Counted from the stretch's first letter, positions 1 through 8,738 are shown. The stretch: 64,000 bases of DNA from Oscillospiraceae bacterium (GCA_017416685.1 JAFQBN010000003.1:1-64000); one strand, 5' to 3'. A program made the numbers and translations. The notes: generated by a model not told the origin, from the sequence alone.

Positions 1-465
1 GAACACCGCGTCGGAGCGGCGCACGTCGGTGAAGGTCAAATCCACGGTGTACTTATAGGTACCGGCGGCGGTATCCTTGGGGATATCCAGGCTGACCCAC
101 AGCACGGCGTTGTTGGGGCTGAGCAGGGTCTTGTTGCCCAGTTCTTCCATGGGGATCAGGGCGTCCGGGATGCGGCAGGGCTCCAGCGTGACGTAGTCCT
201 GCGGGTCCAGATTCATGGGCGCGTGACCCATCTGCACGCAGGGGGCATCCACGGGGACAAGCTGGGCGCGGAACAGCTCCACCTTGTCGGCAAAGTCACC
301 GCTGACGGCGGTTTCCACCAGCATGGTGTAGGAAGAGCGCATGGCGATCTGATAGCTGATGCGCTGACCGGGCATGGCGGTCATGGTGTTCTCGTTCCAG
401 ATGGGGAACTGGGTGTCGGGCAGAACCTTGGTCAGGTTAGTGAGCTGGACAATAGACAGATCCAT
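1..465 (-). CDS. GH123/DUF4091-like glycoside hydrolase, N-terminal part (runs off the window)
   Basis: Only the first 155 codons are present; the gene continues left of base 1. The visible part starts MDLSIVQLTNLTKVLPDT and is a beta-rich region. It contains LWVSLDIPKDTAAGTYKY, the pattern (x-V-x-x-D-I-P-x-x-x-x-A-G-x-Y) seen at the N-terminal beta-sandwich of DUF4091/GH123-type glycosidases. There is no signal peptide, so this part looks cytosolic. It lies about 100 bases downstream of the FGGY kinase on the same strand and probably belongs to that operon, which would make it a sugar-releasing enzyme feeding the kinase. The catalytic domain is outside the window, so the family call rests on the N-terminal domain only. 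Confidence 0.5.
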   Translation of the reverse strand, partial: MDLSIVQLTNLTKVLPDTQFPIWNENTMTAMPGQRISYQIAMRSSYTMLVETAVSGDFADKVELFRAQLVPVDAPCVQMGHAPMNLDPQDYVTLEPCRIPDALIPMEELGNKTLLSPNNAVLWVSLDIPKDTAAGTYKYTVDLTFTDVRRSDAVF

Positions 466-562
466 AGTCAAACAGCCGCCTTTCTGTGTTGGTTATAGTG
501 GAAGAATAGCATAGCCAGCCCGCGCTTTGTTATAAAAACGGGCCGTTGTTTTACAATTTTGG

Positions 563-2020
563 TTATTGGATGTCGGACAGCTTCAATGCGGCCTCGTACA
601 GGGCACAGAAGCGGCGGAATTTGGTTTCGGTAGCGGGGGTGGGGTTGGGGGTGAATCGGCGGACGAAAGATACGACCTCCCCGGCGGCCTGCTTGAAGTC
701 GGCGTAGCGGCCGTCGGCCACGGCGGCGATGATGGCCGCGCCCAGACAGGCGGCCTCCTTCTCCTTGGGAATGAGCACGTCCAGACCGGTGATGTCCGCC
801 TGAAGCTGGCACCACACGGGGCTTTTGGCACCGCCGCCGGTGGCGATGATGGCCTTTAACTCGGTGCCCTTTTGGCGGATGTTGTCGGTGTTCTTGCGCA
901 GGACGAAGGCCACGCCCTCCATGACCGCGTGGGCCATGTCGTACACATCGTGTTCCTGCCGCAGGCCCCAGAACACGCCGCAGGCCTCGCTGTCAAACTC
1001 GGGGGCGTTGGTGCCCACTAGATAGGGCAGGAACAACAGGTCGTTGCCGCCCCGCTGGAGCAGGACTTCGTTCATCTTACCGTAGTCGATGTCGCCCATG
1101 CAGGTGCGATGAAACCACTCCAGACTTACGCCGCCGCTCTCTGCTACGGGGAGCATGACGTGGGTGTCGGGGACAAAGCCGTAGTGCATGGCGATACCGC
1201 TGTCCCGGGGGGCGGGTTCGGCGGACATGGCGGCCAGAGCCATCACCGTGCCGGTGGACAGAGTGATGCCGCCCACCTCGGTGTTGCCTGTGCCGATCAT
1301 GCCGGCGAAGTGGTCCAAAGTACCATGATTGACCAGAGTGGAGCAGTCCAGACCGGTGGCGTTGGCGGCTTCAACGGTCAGACAGCCGGCCACGGAGCAG
1401 GGTTCTGCCAGAGGGGGCAGGCGGTCGGCGGTGATGCCGATAGCATCCAGCATCTCCTGCCACCAGCACTTTTCAAAGATGTTGAAGCAGAAGGTAAAGG
1501 TGGCAATGGACATATCCGACTGACACACGCCGGTGAGCTTATAGACGATGTAGTCCTTCAGCAGCATGAACTTATCGGTAGCGGCGAACACGTCGGGGCA
1601 GTGTTCCTTCAGCCACAAAATCTTGGTGGCGGGCCAGGTGGGCAGCACGGCCTGCTGGCCGGTGACCCGCTCGCACAGGTCGGCGGGGAATTGGGCGGCC
1701 AGCCGGGCGCACTCGTCCTGAGACCGCTCGTCCATCCAGCTGATGACATTTGTCAGGGCGCGGCCCTGCTTGTCCACGGCCACAAGGGACTCCGCCTGAC
1801 CGGTGAAGGCGATGTGAGCCACGGATTCGATGCGGTTGGCGGACACCAGTTCGGCGATCAGACCGGTCAGCCGGGTGAAATACAGCTCTGCATCAAACTC
1901 CACAAAGCCGTTGTCCCGGATATACTCCACCGGGCGGCTGCGCATGTCGATACACTTCAGGTCCCGGTCATAGACCGCAGCTTTCATATTGGTGCTGCCT
2001 AAATCAATGCCAATGTACAT
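563..2020 (-). CDS. FGGY-family carbohydrate kinase (xylulokinase-like)
   Basis: The protein has 485 residues, normal for FGGY sugar kinases, which phosphorylate ketoses or polyols with ATP in the cytosol. The N-terminal phosphate loop is MYIGIDLGSTNMKAAVYD. The C-terminal adenosine motif is IIATGGGAKSPVWCQLQAD, followed by the hinge EAACLGAAIIAA. The ATG is preceded by CGGAG at a sensible distance. The SIS isomerase gene ends 24 bases upstream, so the two are probably cotranscribed from the promoter near 2,700. The neighbouring SIS isomerase, TIM-barrel isomerase and NagB-like protein suggest that the kinase product is an aldose/ketose phosphate. The substrate cannot be read from the sequence; xylulose, ribulose, glycerol-like polyols and erythrulose are all possible. 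Confidence 0.9.
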   Translation of the reverse strand: MYIGIDLGSTNMKAAVYDRDLKCIDMRSRPVEYIRDNGFVEFDAELYFTRLTGLIAELVSANRIESVAHIAFTGQAESLVAVDKQGRALTNVISWMDERSQDECARLAAQFPADLCERVTGQQAVLPTWPATKILWLKEHCPDVFAATDKFMLLKDYIVYKLTGVCQSDMSIATFTFCFNIFEKCWWQEMLDAIGITADRLPPLAEPCSVAGCLTVEAANATGLDCSTLVNHGTLDHFAGMIGTGNTEVGGITLSTGTVMALAAMSAEPAPRDSGIAMHYGFVPDTHVMLPVAESGGVSLEWFHRTCMGDIDYGKMNEVLLQRGGNDLLFLPYLVGTNAPEFDSEACGVFWGLRQEHDVYDMAHAVMEGVAFVLRKNTDNIRQKGTELKAIIATGGGAKSPVWCQLQADITGLDVLIPKEKEAACLGAAIIAAVADGRYADFKQAAGEVVSFVRRFTPNPTPATETKFRRFCALYEAALKLSDIQ

Positions 2021-2044
2021 AGAGCAAAAACTCCGTTCGTTACC

Positions 2045-2656
2045 TTAGATGTTCAGGGCCTTGTTGTTCAGACGCTCGCCCACAGCTCCGCCCGGATGGA
2101 TGAGGGCAAACTGCTCGGCCTGGTAGCCGGTCTGCTCGATGACGGCGGCCTGCAGGGCGTGGAAGATCATGCACAGAGCGGTGGTGGAGGTGGTACCCTG
2201 AGCGTTCCACTTGTCGGTCTCGCGGTTGACGTGCTGCTTGAGGACCACGTCGGCGGCCACAGCCAGAGGGGACTCCAAATTTTCGGTGACGGAGATGATG
2301 GACACGCCCTTGGCCTTGCAGATGTCCACGATGGGCAGCAGCTCCTTGGTCTTGCCGCCCCGGGAGGCGAAGATCATCACGTCGCCCTTCTGCAGGTAGC
2401 CGGTGGCACCGTGGACGGCCTCGGCAGGGGAGATGAAGCGGGCGGGCCGCTCGATGCAGCACATCAGGTGGGCCATGTGCTGGCAGATAATGCCGGAATG
2501 GCCGCAGCCGCAGGTGCCGATGCGCTGGGCATTGCTCAGCAGCTCCACAGCCTTGCCAAACTGCTCGTCATCGATGAAGGCTTTCATTTCGTTGATGCAC
2601 TCGGCCTCAATATCATAGGCGGCGCGGGCGGCCTGAATGGCTTCTTTCTTTACCAT
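2045..2656 (-). CDS. SIS-domain sugar-phosphate isomerase
   Basis: A 203-residue SIS protein related to the GutQ/KpsF/HxlB type sugar-phosphate isomerases. Phosphate-binding Ser/Thr segments are visible in IGTCGCGHSGIICQH and in VMIFASRGGKTKELLPI, and the Rossmann-type pattern VSIISVTENLESPLA follows. I chose the start MVKKEAIQAARAA because AGGAG sits about 10 bases upstream; an in-frame upstream extension has no ribosome site and would run through the promoter. It is the first gene of the leftward operon with the FGGY kinase. It likely interconverts a ketose and aldose phosphate, but the exact sugar is unknown. Confidence 0.82.
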   Translation of the reverse strand: MVKKEAIQAARAAYDIEAECINEMKAFIDDEQFGKAVELLSNAQRIGTCGCGHSGIICQHMAHLMCCIERPARFISPAEAVHGATGYLQKGDVMIFASRGGKTKELLPIVDICKAKGVSIISVTENLESPLAVAADVVLKQHVNRETDKWNAQGTTSTTALCMIFHALQAAVIEQTGYQAEQFALIHPGGAVGERLNNKALNI

Positions 2657-2697
2657 AAAAAACACTCCTGTTTCCAAAAAATTTGCAGTCTGGCTGC

Positions 2698-2719
2698 ATA
2701 ATACACTAATTGTATTATA
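2698..2719 (-). promoter_or_regulatory. Operator-like inverted repeat over the -10 box of the SIS/kinase operon
   Basis: ATAATACA and TGTATTAT form a perfect 8-base inverted repeat with a 5-base spacer (2698-2718). On the minus strand it overlaps TATAAT at 2714-2719, which would serve the leftward operon; the matching -35 is weak. A repressor bound here would block that promoter directly. No candidate regulator lies next to it. Confidence 0.55.
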
Positions 2720-2802
2720 CACGATATTGGAAGATTTGGGTAGATGGTTTTTTGGGAACGGCGAATGGGACGGAAAAATTTTGAAAACAGCCTCAAAACC
2801 GA

Positions 2803-2831
2803 TTGACTATTATTTCACAACAACCTATAAT
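2803..2831 (+). promoter_or_regulatory. Sigma-A promoter of the TIM-yjbQ transcript
   Basis: TTGACT (2803-2808) and TATAAT (2826-2831) are separated by exactly 17 bases. They sit about 28 bases upstream of the isomerase start codon, giving a very short leader. Confidence 0.75.
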
Positions 2832-2859
2832 ATTTGGGAGAGAAAGGAGAGTGCCCCCT

Positions 2860-3567
2860 ATGAAAAAGTGTGCTATCAAGGCTCCGTTTTTTGAGATCGG
2901 ACCTAAGTCCTACCTGTACGGCGACGACATTCTGGAACTGGCCAAGGCCGCCGATGCCGCCAGCGAGAAGTACAAGGTGGACATTATCTTCACCTGCCCT
3001 CTGGTGGAGCTGCGCCGCGTGGCTGAGAACACCAAGTTTATTCACGTCTTTGCCCCCCACATGGACCCCCTGACTCCCGGCCGCGGCCTTGCCGACGTGC
3101 TGCCCGAGTCTCTGGTGGCTGCCGGTGCCGAGGGCGTTATGCTCAACCACTGTGAAAAGCCCGTCTCCATCGCCACTCTGAAGGCTACCATCAAGCGCGC
3201 CGAGGAAGTGGGTCTGACCACCATCGTATGCGCCGACTCCATTGCCGAGGCCTCTGCCATCGCCCACCTGAACCCTGACATCATCGTGGCCGAGCCCACC
3301 GAGCTGATCGGTACCGGCAAGGCTTCCGACGTGGAGTATGTGGAGGCGTCCACCCGCTGCGTCAAGGACGTCAACCCCGAGATCAACGTGCTGCAGGGTG
3401 CCGGCATCAAGTGCTATGATGACGTGTACCGCAACATCTTCGCCGGCGCCGACGCCACCGGTTCTTCCAGCGGCATCGTTGCCCTGCCCACCCGTGAGGC
3501 CCGCGCCCAGATGGTGGACGATATGATCCGCGCCGTGCGCGAGGCCTACGACGCCCGTCAGAAGTAA
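2860..3567 (+). CDS. Triosephosphate isomerase-family protein (short, archaeal-like TIM)
   Basis: The protein has 235 residues, shorter than the usual 250-residue bacterial glycolytic TIM and closer to archaeal-type TIMs. The catalytic loop is visible as AEPTELIGTGKA, with the Glu and the IGTG lid. A phosphate-binding GSSSGIV segment is near the C-terminus. The start MKKCAIKAPFFEIG has AGAAAGGAGA just upstream. Such divergent TIMs in sugar operons can act as tetrulose-phosphate isomerases; the isomerases of the erythritol/erythrulose pathways are the known precedent. With kinase, SIS, YjbQ and NagB-like neighbours, a specialised catabolic isomerase is more likely than the glycolytic enzyme. 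That is inference from context. Confidence 0.8.
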   Translation: MKKCAIKAPFFEIGPKSYLYGDDILELAKAADAASEKYKVDIIFTCPLVELRRVAENTKFIHVFAPHMDPLTPGRGLADVLPESLVAAGAEGVMLNHCEKPVSIATLKATIKRAEEVGLTTIVCADSIAEASAIAHLNPDIIVAEPTELIGTGKASDVEYVEASTRCVKDVNPEINVLQGAGIKCYDDVYRNIFAGADATGSSSGIVALPTREARAQMVDDMIRAVREAYDARQK

Positions 3568-3618
3568 GCAAATAACCATTTACATACAACACAACAAGAA
3601 AATAGGAGGAAATGTAAC

Positions 3619-4239
3619 ATGGAATTTAAGGTTTTCCAGAAAGAGATCGAGCTGCAGTCCCGCGGTTGGGTGCCCACCTTCCACGACATCACCACTGATG
3701 TGCTGAACATCGTCAAGGAGTCCGGCATCAAGAACGGTACCTGCACCATCGCTTCCCACCACACCACCTGCTCCGTCATGATCCAGGAGTGCTCCCACGA
3801 TTTCGATACCTTCGATCTGGAGTTCCTGCAGCACGACCTGCTGGACATCATGCGCAAGATGATCCCCGACTACGTCAACGAGGGAGACTACCGTCATCCC
3901 GGCCCCGTTCACGCTCAGTTTGGCCGCTACGTTGACGAGCCCGGCAACTACACCTCCATGAACACCGACGGTCACCTGCGCTCCTGCTTCTTCGGCCGCA
4001 GCGAGGCCATGACCATCAAGGACGGCGTTCTGGACGGCGGCGAGTTTGCTCACGTCTACTTCATCGACTGGGACCACGTCCGCGCCCGTCACCGTCAGGT
4101 CAACGTGACCATCATGGGCACCACCGAGGATGTGAACGACCGCAAGTACAACAACGGCGAGGTCGTCAACACCCTGCGCAAGTATCCCGCCGAGGAGAAG
4201 GCTTATCTGGAGCAGTACGACGAGTGGAAGAAGCGCTGA
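3619..4239 (+). CDS. YjbQ/UPF0047 family protein
   Basis: A 206-residue member of the YjbQ (TIGR00149) family. The hallmark motif is ASHHTTCSVMIQE, and HVYFIDWDHVRARHRQVNV lies near the C-terminus, where family members carry further conserved polar residues. YjbQ proteins complement thiamin-phosphate synthase mutants weakly, but their natural reaction is unknown. AATAGGAGGA precedes the ATG. It follows the TIM-like gene by about 50 bases and is the last gene before a strong terminator, so the two form a two-gene transcript. The protein is longer than the usual ~140 residues, with an extra middle segment (PGNYTSMNTDGHLRSC). Confidence 0.85.
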   Translation: MEFKVFQKEIELQSRGWVPTFHDITTDVLNIVKESGIKNGTCTIASHHTTCSVMIQECSHDFDTFDLEFLQHDLLDIMRKMIPDYVNEGDYRHPGPVHAQFGRYVDEPGNYTSMNTDGHLRSCFFGRSEAMTIKDGVLDGGEFAHVYFIDWDHVRARHRQVNVTIMGTTEDVNDRKYNNGEVVNTLRKYPAEEKAYLEQYDEWKKR

Positions 4240-4260
4240 GCTGATTTCATATTGTAAACT

Positions 4261-4297
4261 GAAAACGGGTCTGTCCCAACGGACAGACCCGTTTTTT
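4261..4297 (+). terminator. Rho-independent terminator after yjbQ
   Basis: AAAACGGGTCTGTCC and GGACAGACCCGTTTT form a perfect 15-base stem with a 4-base loop, followed by a T run. Confidence 0.92.
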
Positions 4298-4314
4298 CCA
4301 ACGAGGTGAAGTGA

Positions 4315-5280
4315 ATGATCACAAAGTTATATTGTGTCCGCGGCGCAGGCTGTGACCCGTACGCCAATCTGGCCCTGGAGGAGCATTTGCTCAACACCCT
4401 GCAGCCGGGTGACTGTATCCTGTATCTGTGGCAAAATGAGAATACGGTGGTCATCGGCCGCAACCAGAACGCGTGGAAGGAGTGCCGCACGGCTCTTTTG
4501 AACGAGGAGGGCGGTCGCCTTGCCCGGCGCCTGTCCGGCGGCGGCGCGGTGTTCCACGATCTGGGCAACCTGAACTTCACCTTTTTGATGGCGGAGGAGG
4601 ACTATGATCTGGACCGCCAGCTGGCCGTCATCGAGACCGCCTGCCGCAGTCTGGGCATTCCGGTCCAGCGTTCCGGCCGCAACGATATTCTGGCGGACGG
4701 GCGAAAGTTCTCCGGCAACGCCTTTTACCACCATAAGGGCCGGGCCTACCACCACGGCACCCTGATGGTGGCGGTGGATGGGGATAAGCTGTCCCGGTAT
4801 CTCAGTCCCTCCAAGGCAAAACTGCAGGCCAAGGGTGTGGACTCCGTCCGCTCCCGGGTGGTCAATCTGACCGAATTGTGTCCCGGTCTGACCTGTGAGG
4901 AATTGGCCCAGCGGCTGGAGGCCGCCTTCGGCGTGACCTACGGCCTTGAAGTAGAGCGGATAGACACCCCGGATGCGGGTCAGCTGCGGGAAAAGTACGC
5001 AGGGGACGAATGGCTCTACGGCCCCCGGCTGCCCCTGAGTCTGGAATGCGAGCAGCGCTTTGACTGGGGCGAGGTGCAGCTGCAGCTGCAGGTGGAGTCC
5101 GGCGCGGTGGCGGCGGTCAAGGTCTATTCCGATGCCATGGATGCGGAATTTGCCCCCGCTCTGGAGCGGGCGCTGACCGGCAGTGCCTTTTCCCGCCCGG
5201 CCCTGTGTCAATGCGTGCAGGCGCAGATGGGGCAGTATGCCGCCGACCTGTGCGCCATGCTGGGACAATTGGACATCTGA
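4315..5280 (+). CDS. lplA: Lipoate--protein ligase A
   Basis: A 321-residue LplA. It attaches free lipoate to lipoyl domains of 2-oxoacid dehydrogenases or GcvH, using ATP. The lipoate-binding signatures are visible: NTVVIGRNQNAWKE, then RLARRLSGGGAVFHDLGNLN with the RRxSGGGAVFHD core, and GRNDILADGRKFSGNAFYH with the adenylate-contact lysine. The size and C-terminal accessory domain (from about residue 250) match E. coli LplA. AACGAGGTGAAGTG precedes the ATG. It sits between the terminator of the yjbQ transcript and the NagB-like gene, and no lipoyl-dependent complex is visible nearby. Confidence 0.92.
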   Translation: MITKLYCVRGAGCDPYANLALEEHLLNTLQPGDCILYLWQNENTVVIGRNQNAWKECRTALLNEEGGRLARRLSGGGAVFHDLGNLNFTFLMAEEDYDLDRQLAVIETACRSLGIPVQRSGRNDILADGRKFSGNAFYHHKGRAYHHGTLMVAVDGDKLSRYLSPSKAKLQAKGVDSVRSRVVNLTELCPGLTCEELAQRLEAAFGVTYGLEVERIDTPDAGQLREKYAGDEWLYGPRLPLSLECEQRFDWGEVQLQLQVESGAVAAVKVYSDAMDAEFAPALERALTGSAFSRPALCQCVQAQMGQYAADLCAMLGQLDI

Positions 5281-5412
5281 CAACGGGTTTTCCCGGCGAT
5301 TGGGTCGAAAAAGGCCCGTTCTCACCCTTGCAAAGGGTGGAAATGTGTGGTAAACTTAAGCTACCAATATTTTGGAACCATTTTGGAAAATTTTTGGAAA
5401 GGAATGATACCC

Positions 5413-6378
5413 ATGATTAAAGTCGATCCTGCAACCAAGTTTGACTTCCAGCCCGCTGACTTTGTGCCCTTCAAGGACAAAGAGGTTTGCGAGCGTGTTC
5501 GCAAGATCAGCGGCAAGGACCTGGAGAAGCGCGAGGCCTGGTGGCATCCCGAATTCAACGTCAAGGTCATGATGAACCCCCACCCCGTGCTGATCGCCAC
5601 CCTGTTCTCCCGCCTGAAGGAAGCTGCCGAGGCCGGCCGCCCCTTCTCCATGATTCTGGGCAACCCCGAGCCCGACACCTACATCCCTCTGGCTCAGCTA
5701 ATCAATTACTTCCAGATCGACTGCTCCAAGGTGTCTCTGTTTGCTGAGGACGAGTGGGCCGACCAGGACGGCAACATCGCACCTGTCACCTACGAGGCCG
5801 GCTTCGCTCACTCCATGCTGAAGTACCTGTACTATCAGATCGACGAGAAGCTGCGTATGCCTCTGGAGAACGTCTACTATCCCACCAACGCCAACATCAA
5901 GGACTACTCCAAGATCATCCACGAGGTTTCCGGCGGCGGCGCCGACATCGCCTCCACCTCTCCCGGCTGGACCGGTCACATGGCCTTCGTGGATCCCATC
6001 CCCGAGTTCATCGGCAGCGGTGACATCGAGGAGTGGCTGAATCAGCCTGCTCAGCTGGTCACCCTGCACCCCATGACCATCATGCAGAACTCCCTGAACG
6101 GCACCTTCGGCCAGTCCGGCGACATCGCCAACGTGCCTCCCAAGGCCGCTACCATCGGTCCTCTGGACGTGATGCGCGCCAAGGAGCGTATCGAGGTCCA
6201 TGCTCTGGCTACCTGCGGCACCTTCTCCAGCTGGCAGCGTATGACCTCCCGTCTGGTCACCCACGGCCCCATCACTCCCTACATCCCCTCCACCATGCTG
6301 CAGACCAAGAAGACCCAGGTCTACATCAGCGAGGAGCTGGCTGCTCCCTTCGAGTGCTGGGAGAAGGTCGGCTACTAA
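5413..6378 (+). CDS. NagB-like sugar-phosphate isomerase/deaminase family protein
   Basis: A 321-residue protein of the glucosamine-6-phosphate deaminase (NagB/RpiA) fold. Segments supporting this are FSMILGNPEPDTYIPLAQL, an acidic FAEDEWADQDG loop and HEVSGGGADIASTSPGWTGH, which occupies the place of the sugar-phosphate loop. It is longer than NagB (about 260) and differs in the usual catalytic DGHIAFNEP region (here GWTGHMAFVDP), so the reaction may differ. I chose MIKVDPATKF because GGAAAGGA is about 10 bases upstream; an in-frame ATG at 5404 is too close to it. A terminator follows. It probably belongs with the SIS/kinase/TIM sugar cluster. Confidence 0.7.
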   Translation: MIKVDPATKFDFQPADFVPFKDKEVCERVRKISGKDLEKREAWWHPEFNVKVMMNPHPVLIATLFSRLKEAAEAGRPFSMILGNPEPDTYIPLAQLINYFQIDCSKVSLFAEDEWADQDGNIAPVTYEAGFAHSMLKYLYYQIDEKLRMPLENVYYPTNANIKDYSKIIHEVSGGGADIASTSPGWTGHMAFVDPIPEFIGSGDIEEWLNQPAQLVTLHPMTIMQNSLNGTFGQSGDIANVPPKAATIGPLDVMRAKERIEVHALATCGTFSSWQRMTSRLVTHGPITPYIPSTMLQTKKTQVYISEELAAPFECWEKVGY

Positions 6379-6408
6379 GCCGCACCCAACCGCAACATAC
6401 CGACATTA

Positions 6409-6441
6409 CCCGCCCCGCACAATGTGCGGGGCGGGTTTTTT
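6409..6441 (+). terminator. Rho-independent terminator after the NagB-like gene
   Basis: CCCGCCCCGCAC and GTGCGGGGCGGG form a perfect 12-base stem with a 3-base loop, followed by six T. Confidence 0.92.
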
Positions 6442-6464
6442 CTGCAAAAAATTTTGCAGAAAAA

Positions 6465-6493
6465 TTGAAGTTGCGTGTCCGGGGTGCTATAAT
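6465..6493 (+). promoter_or_regulatory. Sigma-A promoter for the MATE/DUF554 pair
   Basis: TTGAAG (6465-6470), a 17-base spacer, and TATAAT (6488-6493). It lies directly behind the preceding terminator and 34 bases before the GTG start. Confidence 0.75.
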
Positions 6494-6526
6494 GGTCGAC
6501 AGATGATTTTGAAAGGAGGGATACCT

Positions 6527-7915
6527 GTGGCAGCAATCAAAGTAGGGCTGCGCGACGTGCTGGGCGACCGGGAACTGTATCGGCAGATGACCCGCATTGC
6601 CATTCCGGTATCCCTGCAGGGCCTGATCACTGTGGCCATCAACCTGATGGACACCATCATGCTCAGCGGTATGGGGGATGCGCAGCTGTCGGCATCCTCT
6701 TTGGCCACTCAGTTCATCAATCTGTTTATGATCTGCTGCATGGGCATCGGTATGGGTGCGTCGGTGCTGACCAGCCGCTACTGGGGCATGCGTGAGCCGG
6801 ACAGCCTGAAAAAGGCCGTTACCATCATGCTGCGCTTTGCGGTGTTTTTTTCCGGGGTGTTCACGCTGGCCACCATAGCGGCGCCTCAATGGATCATGCG
6901 GCTGTATACCAAGGATGCTGAATTGATCAATTATGGCGTGATCTACCTGCGCTGGATGATTCCTACATATATCTGCATGGGGTTGAGCCTGACCTGTACC
7001 ATTGTGCTGCGGACGGTGGGTCAGGTGCGCCTGCCTATGCTGACCAGCGTTGTGGCGTTTTTTATCAACGTCTTTTGCAACTGGGTATTTATTTTTGGCA
7101 AGCTGGGTGCGCCCCGGATGGAGATCGCCGGTGCGGCGCTGGGTACGCTGATCGCCCGCGTTTTTGAGCTTGTCAGCATCTGCGGCTGGTTCTTTTTCAA
7201 AGACGACCGGATCGGATACCGCATCAAAGATGCGTTTATGAAGTGCGGCGACCTGCTGCGGGAATACGTCCGCATCAGCATCCCCGTCCTCATCAGCGAC
7301 AGCCTGCTGGCTCTGGGCAACAACGCGGTAGCTATGGTCATGGGCCACATCGGCACTGCCTTTGTGGCGGCAAACTCGGTGACCATGGTGGTCCAGCAGC
7401 TCAGCAGTGTGCTGACCCAGGGCGTGTCCAACGCCAGCGGCATCATCACCGGCCACACAATGGGGCGCGGCGAGATGGAAAAGGCGCAGAAGCAGGGGTA
7501 CGCGTTCCTGTTTATGAGCTTTGTGATCGGCTGTGTGGCGGCGCTGGTGATTTTGGCGCTGCGAGGTCCGGTTATTAATTTCTACAAGGTGTCCGAAGAG
7601 GCTAAACTCATTGCGTGGGAGCTGATGGATGCCATTTTGATCATCGTGATCTTCCAGTCCATGAGTTCCATTCTGACCAAGGGCGTGCTGCGGGCCGGCG
7701 GGGACACCAAGTTCCTTATGGCGGGCGACATCCTGTTTTTGTGGGTGGCCTCCGTGCCCCTTGGCTATCTGTCGGGACTGGTGTTTGAATGGCCCGCATT
7801 CTGGACGTACACCTTTTTGAAGATCGATCAGGTCATCAAGTGCATATGGTGCTTCTTCCGGCTGCGCAGCGGCAAATGGATGAAGAAAATTTATTCCGCG
7901 CAAGGAGAGAGTTAA
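6527..7915 (+). CDS. MATE family efflux transporter
   Basis: A 462-residue integral membrane protein with about 12 hydrophobic helices, the expected size for multidrug and toxic compound extrusion proteins, which export cationic compounds in exchange for Na+ or H+. The N-terminal half carries PVSLQGLITVAINLMDTIML, the typical first-helix pattern, and the related VLISDSLLALGNNAVAMVMG opens the second half. A GTG start (MAAIKVGLRDVLGD) is chosen because GAAAGGAGGG lies 6 bases upstream. Extending to an upstream ATG would overlap the promoter and terminator. The next gene starts immediately after the stop codon, so the two are translationally coupled. Confidence 0.9.
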   Translation: MAAIKVGLRDVLGDRELYRQMTRIAIPVSLQGLITVAINLMDTIMLSGMGDAQLSASSLATQFINLFMICCMGIGMGASVLTSRYWGMREPDSLKKAVTIMLRFAVFFSGVFTLATIAAPQWIMRLYTKDAELINYGVIYLRWMIPTYICMGLSLTCTIVLRTVGQVRLPMLTSVVAFFINVFCNWVFIFGKLGAPRMEIAGAALGTLIARVFELVSICGWFFFKDDRIGYRIKDAFMKCGDLLREYVRISIPVLISDSLLALGNNAVAMVMGHIGTAFVAANSVTMVVQQLSSVLTQGVSNASGIITGHTMGRGEMEKAQKQGYAFLFMSFVIGCVAALVILALRGPVINFYKVSEEAKLIAWELMDAILIIVIFQSMSSILTKGVLRAGGDTKFLMAGDILFLWVASVPLGYLSGLVFEWPAFWTYTFLKIDQVIKCIWCFFRLRSGKWMKKIYSAQGES

Positions 7916-8644
7916 ATGGGAACGTTGATTAACTGCGGGTTGATCCTGCTGGGCGGCATTATCGGCCTGCTGTTCAAAAAGGCGGTCAGCGAGGGGATGG
8001 AACGCTCCGTCCAGAAGGCCGTGGGCGTGGCTGTGGTCATGGTGGGGCTGTGCGGCGCCCTGAGCGTGATGCTGCACATGGAGGACGGGCGGCTGAAAAG
8101 CTCCGGCGAGCTGCTGCTGGTGGTGAGTCTGGCGCTGGGTACCTTCGTTGGCGAGGCGCTGAAGCTGGACCGGCGCATCGACAACGGCTGCCGAGCCATT
8201 GAACGCAGATTCAAGGCCAGCAATTTCTCTGCCGGCTTTATTACCGCGAGCCTCATTTACTGCATCGGCGCCATGGCCATTGTGGGTGCCATTCAGGACG
8301 GCCTGCTGGGTGACAGCAGCACCCTCATCACCAAGGGCATCATCGACGGCATTACCTCGGTGGTGCTGGCGGCGACTCTGGGCTACGGTGTGCTGTTCTC
8401 CGTTGTTCCGGTGCTGATCTATCAGGGAGCGATGACCCTGCTGGCCGGTACGCTGGAGTCTGTGCTGCAGGGACAACTGCTGGACAATATCTGCATGGTG
8501 GGCTACGTGCTGGTGCTGTGTATTGGCATCAACTTCCTGTCCGCCAAGGACAACCAGATCAAGACGGTGAATATGCTGCCGGCGATTTTGGTGCCGGTGG
8601 GGTATAAACTGATTCAAGTGGCGGCCCGTTGGGCGCTCAACTGA
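7916..8644 (+). CDS. DUF554 family membrane protein (YdfK-like)
   Basis: A 242-residue membrane protein of the DUF554 family. It begins MGTLINCGLILLGGIIGLL and continues with LALGTFVGEALKLDRRID, both family hallmarks, and has about seven hydrophobic segments. The ATG directly abuts the TAA of the MATE gene and the ribosome site AAGGAGAG lies inside that gene, so expression is coupled. The function of the family is unknown. A terminator follows the gene. Confidence 0.88.
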   Translation: MGTLINCGLILLGGIIGLLFKKAVSEGMERSVQKAVGVAVVMVGLCGALSVMLHMEDGRLKSSGELLLVVSLALGTFVGEALKLDRRIDNGCRAIERRFKASNFSAGFITASLIYCIGAMAIVGAIQDGLLGDSSTLITKGIIDGITSVVLAATLGYGVLFSVVPVLIYQGAMTLLAGTLESVLQGQLLDNICMVGYVLVLCIGINFLSAKDNQIKTVNMLPAILVPVGYKLIQVAARWALN

Positions 8645-8653
8645 ATAATTTGC

Positions 8654-8693
8654 AAAAAGAGGTTTCCTGTCTGCAGACGGGGAACCTCTTTTT
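8654..8693 (+). terminator. Terminator after the DUF554 gene
   Basis: AAAGAGGTTTCC and GGGAACCTCTTT form a 12-base stem (one G-T pair) around a 12-base loop, followed by TTT. Confidence 0.8.
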
Positions 8694-8709
8694 GCTGAGC
8701 CTGAACCAA

Positions 8710-8738
8710 TTGATATTTCGGTGCGCGTATGCTACAAT
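8710..8738 (+). promoter_or_regulatory. Sigma-A promoter of the rightward polysaccharide block
   Basis: TTGATA (8710-8715) and TACAAT (8733-8738) are separated by 17 bases, upstream of the O-antigen ligase-like gene. Confidence 0.7.

Noticed and set aside
6326..8617. Very long open frame on the minus strand opposite the MATE and DUF554 genes
   Set aside because: It is the mirror of GC-rich codons, rich in His and Gln, with no ribosome site; the + strand genes have clear families.
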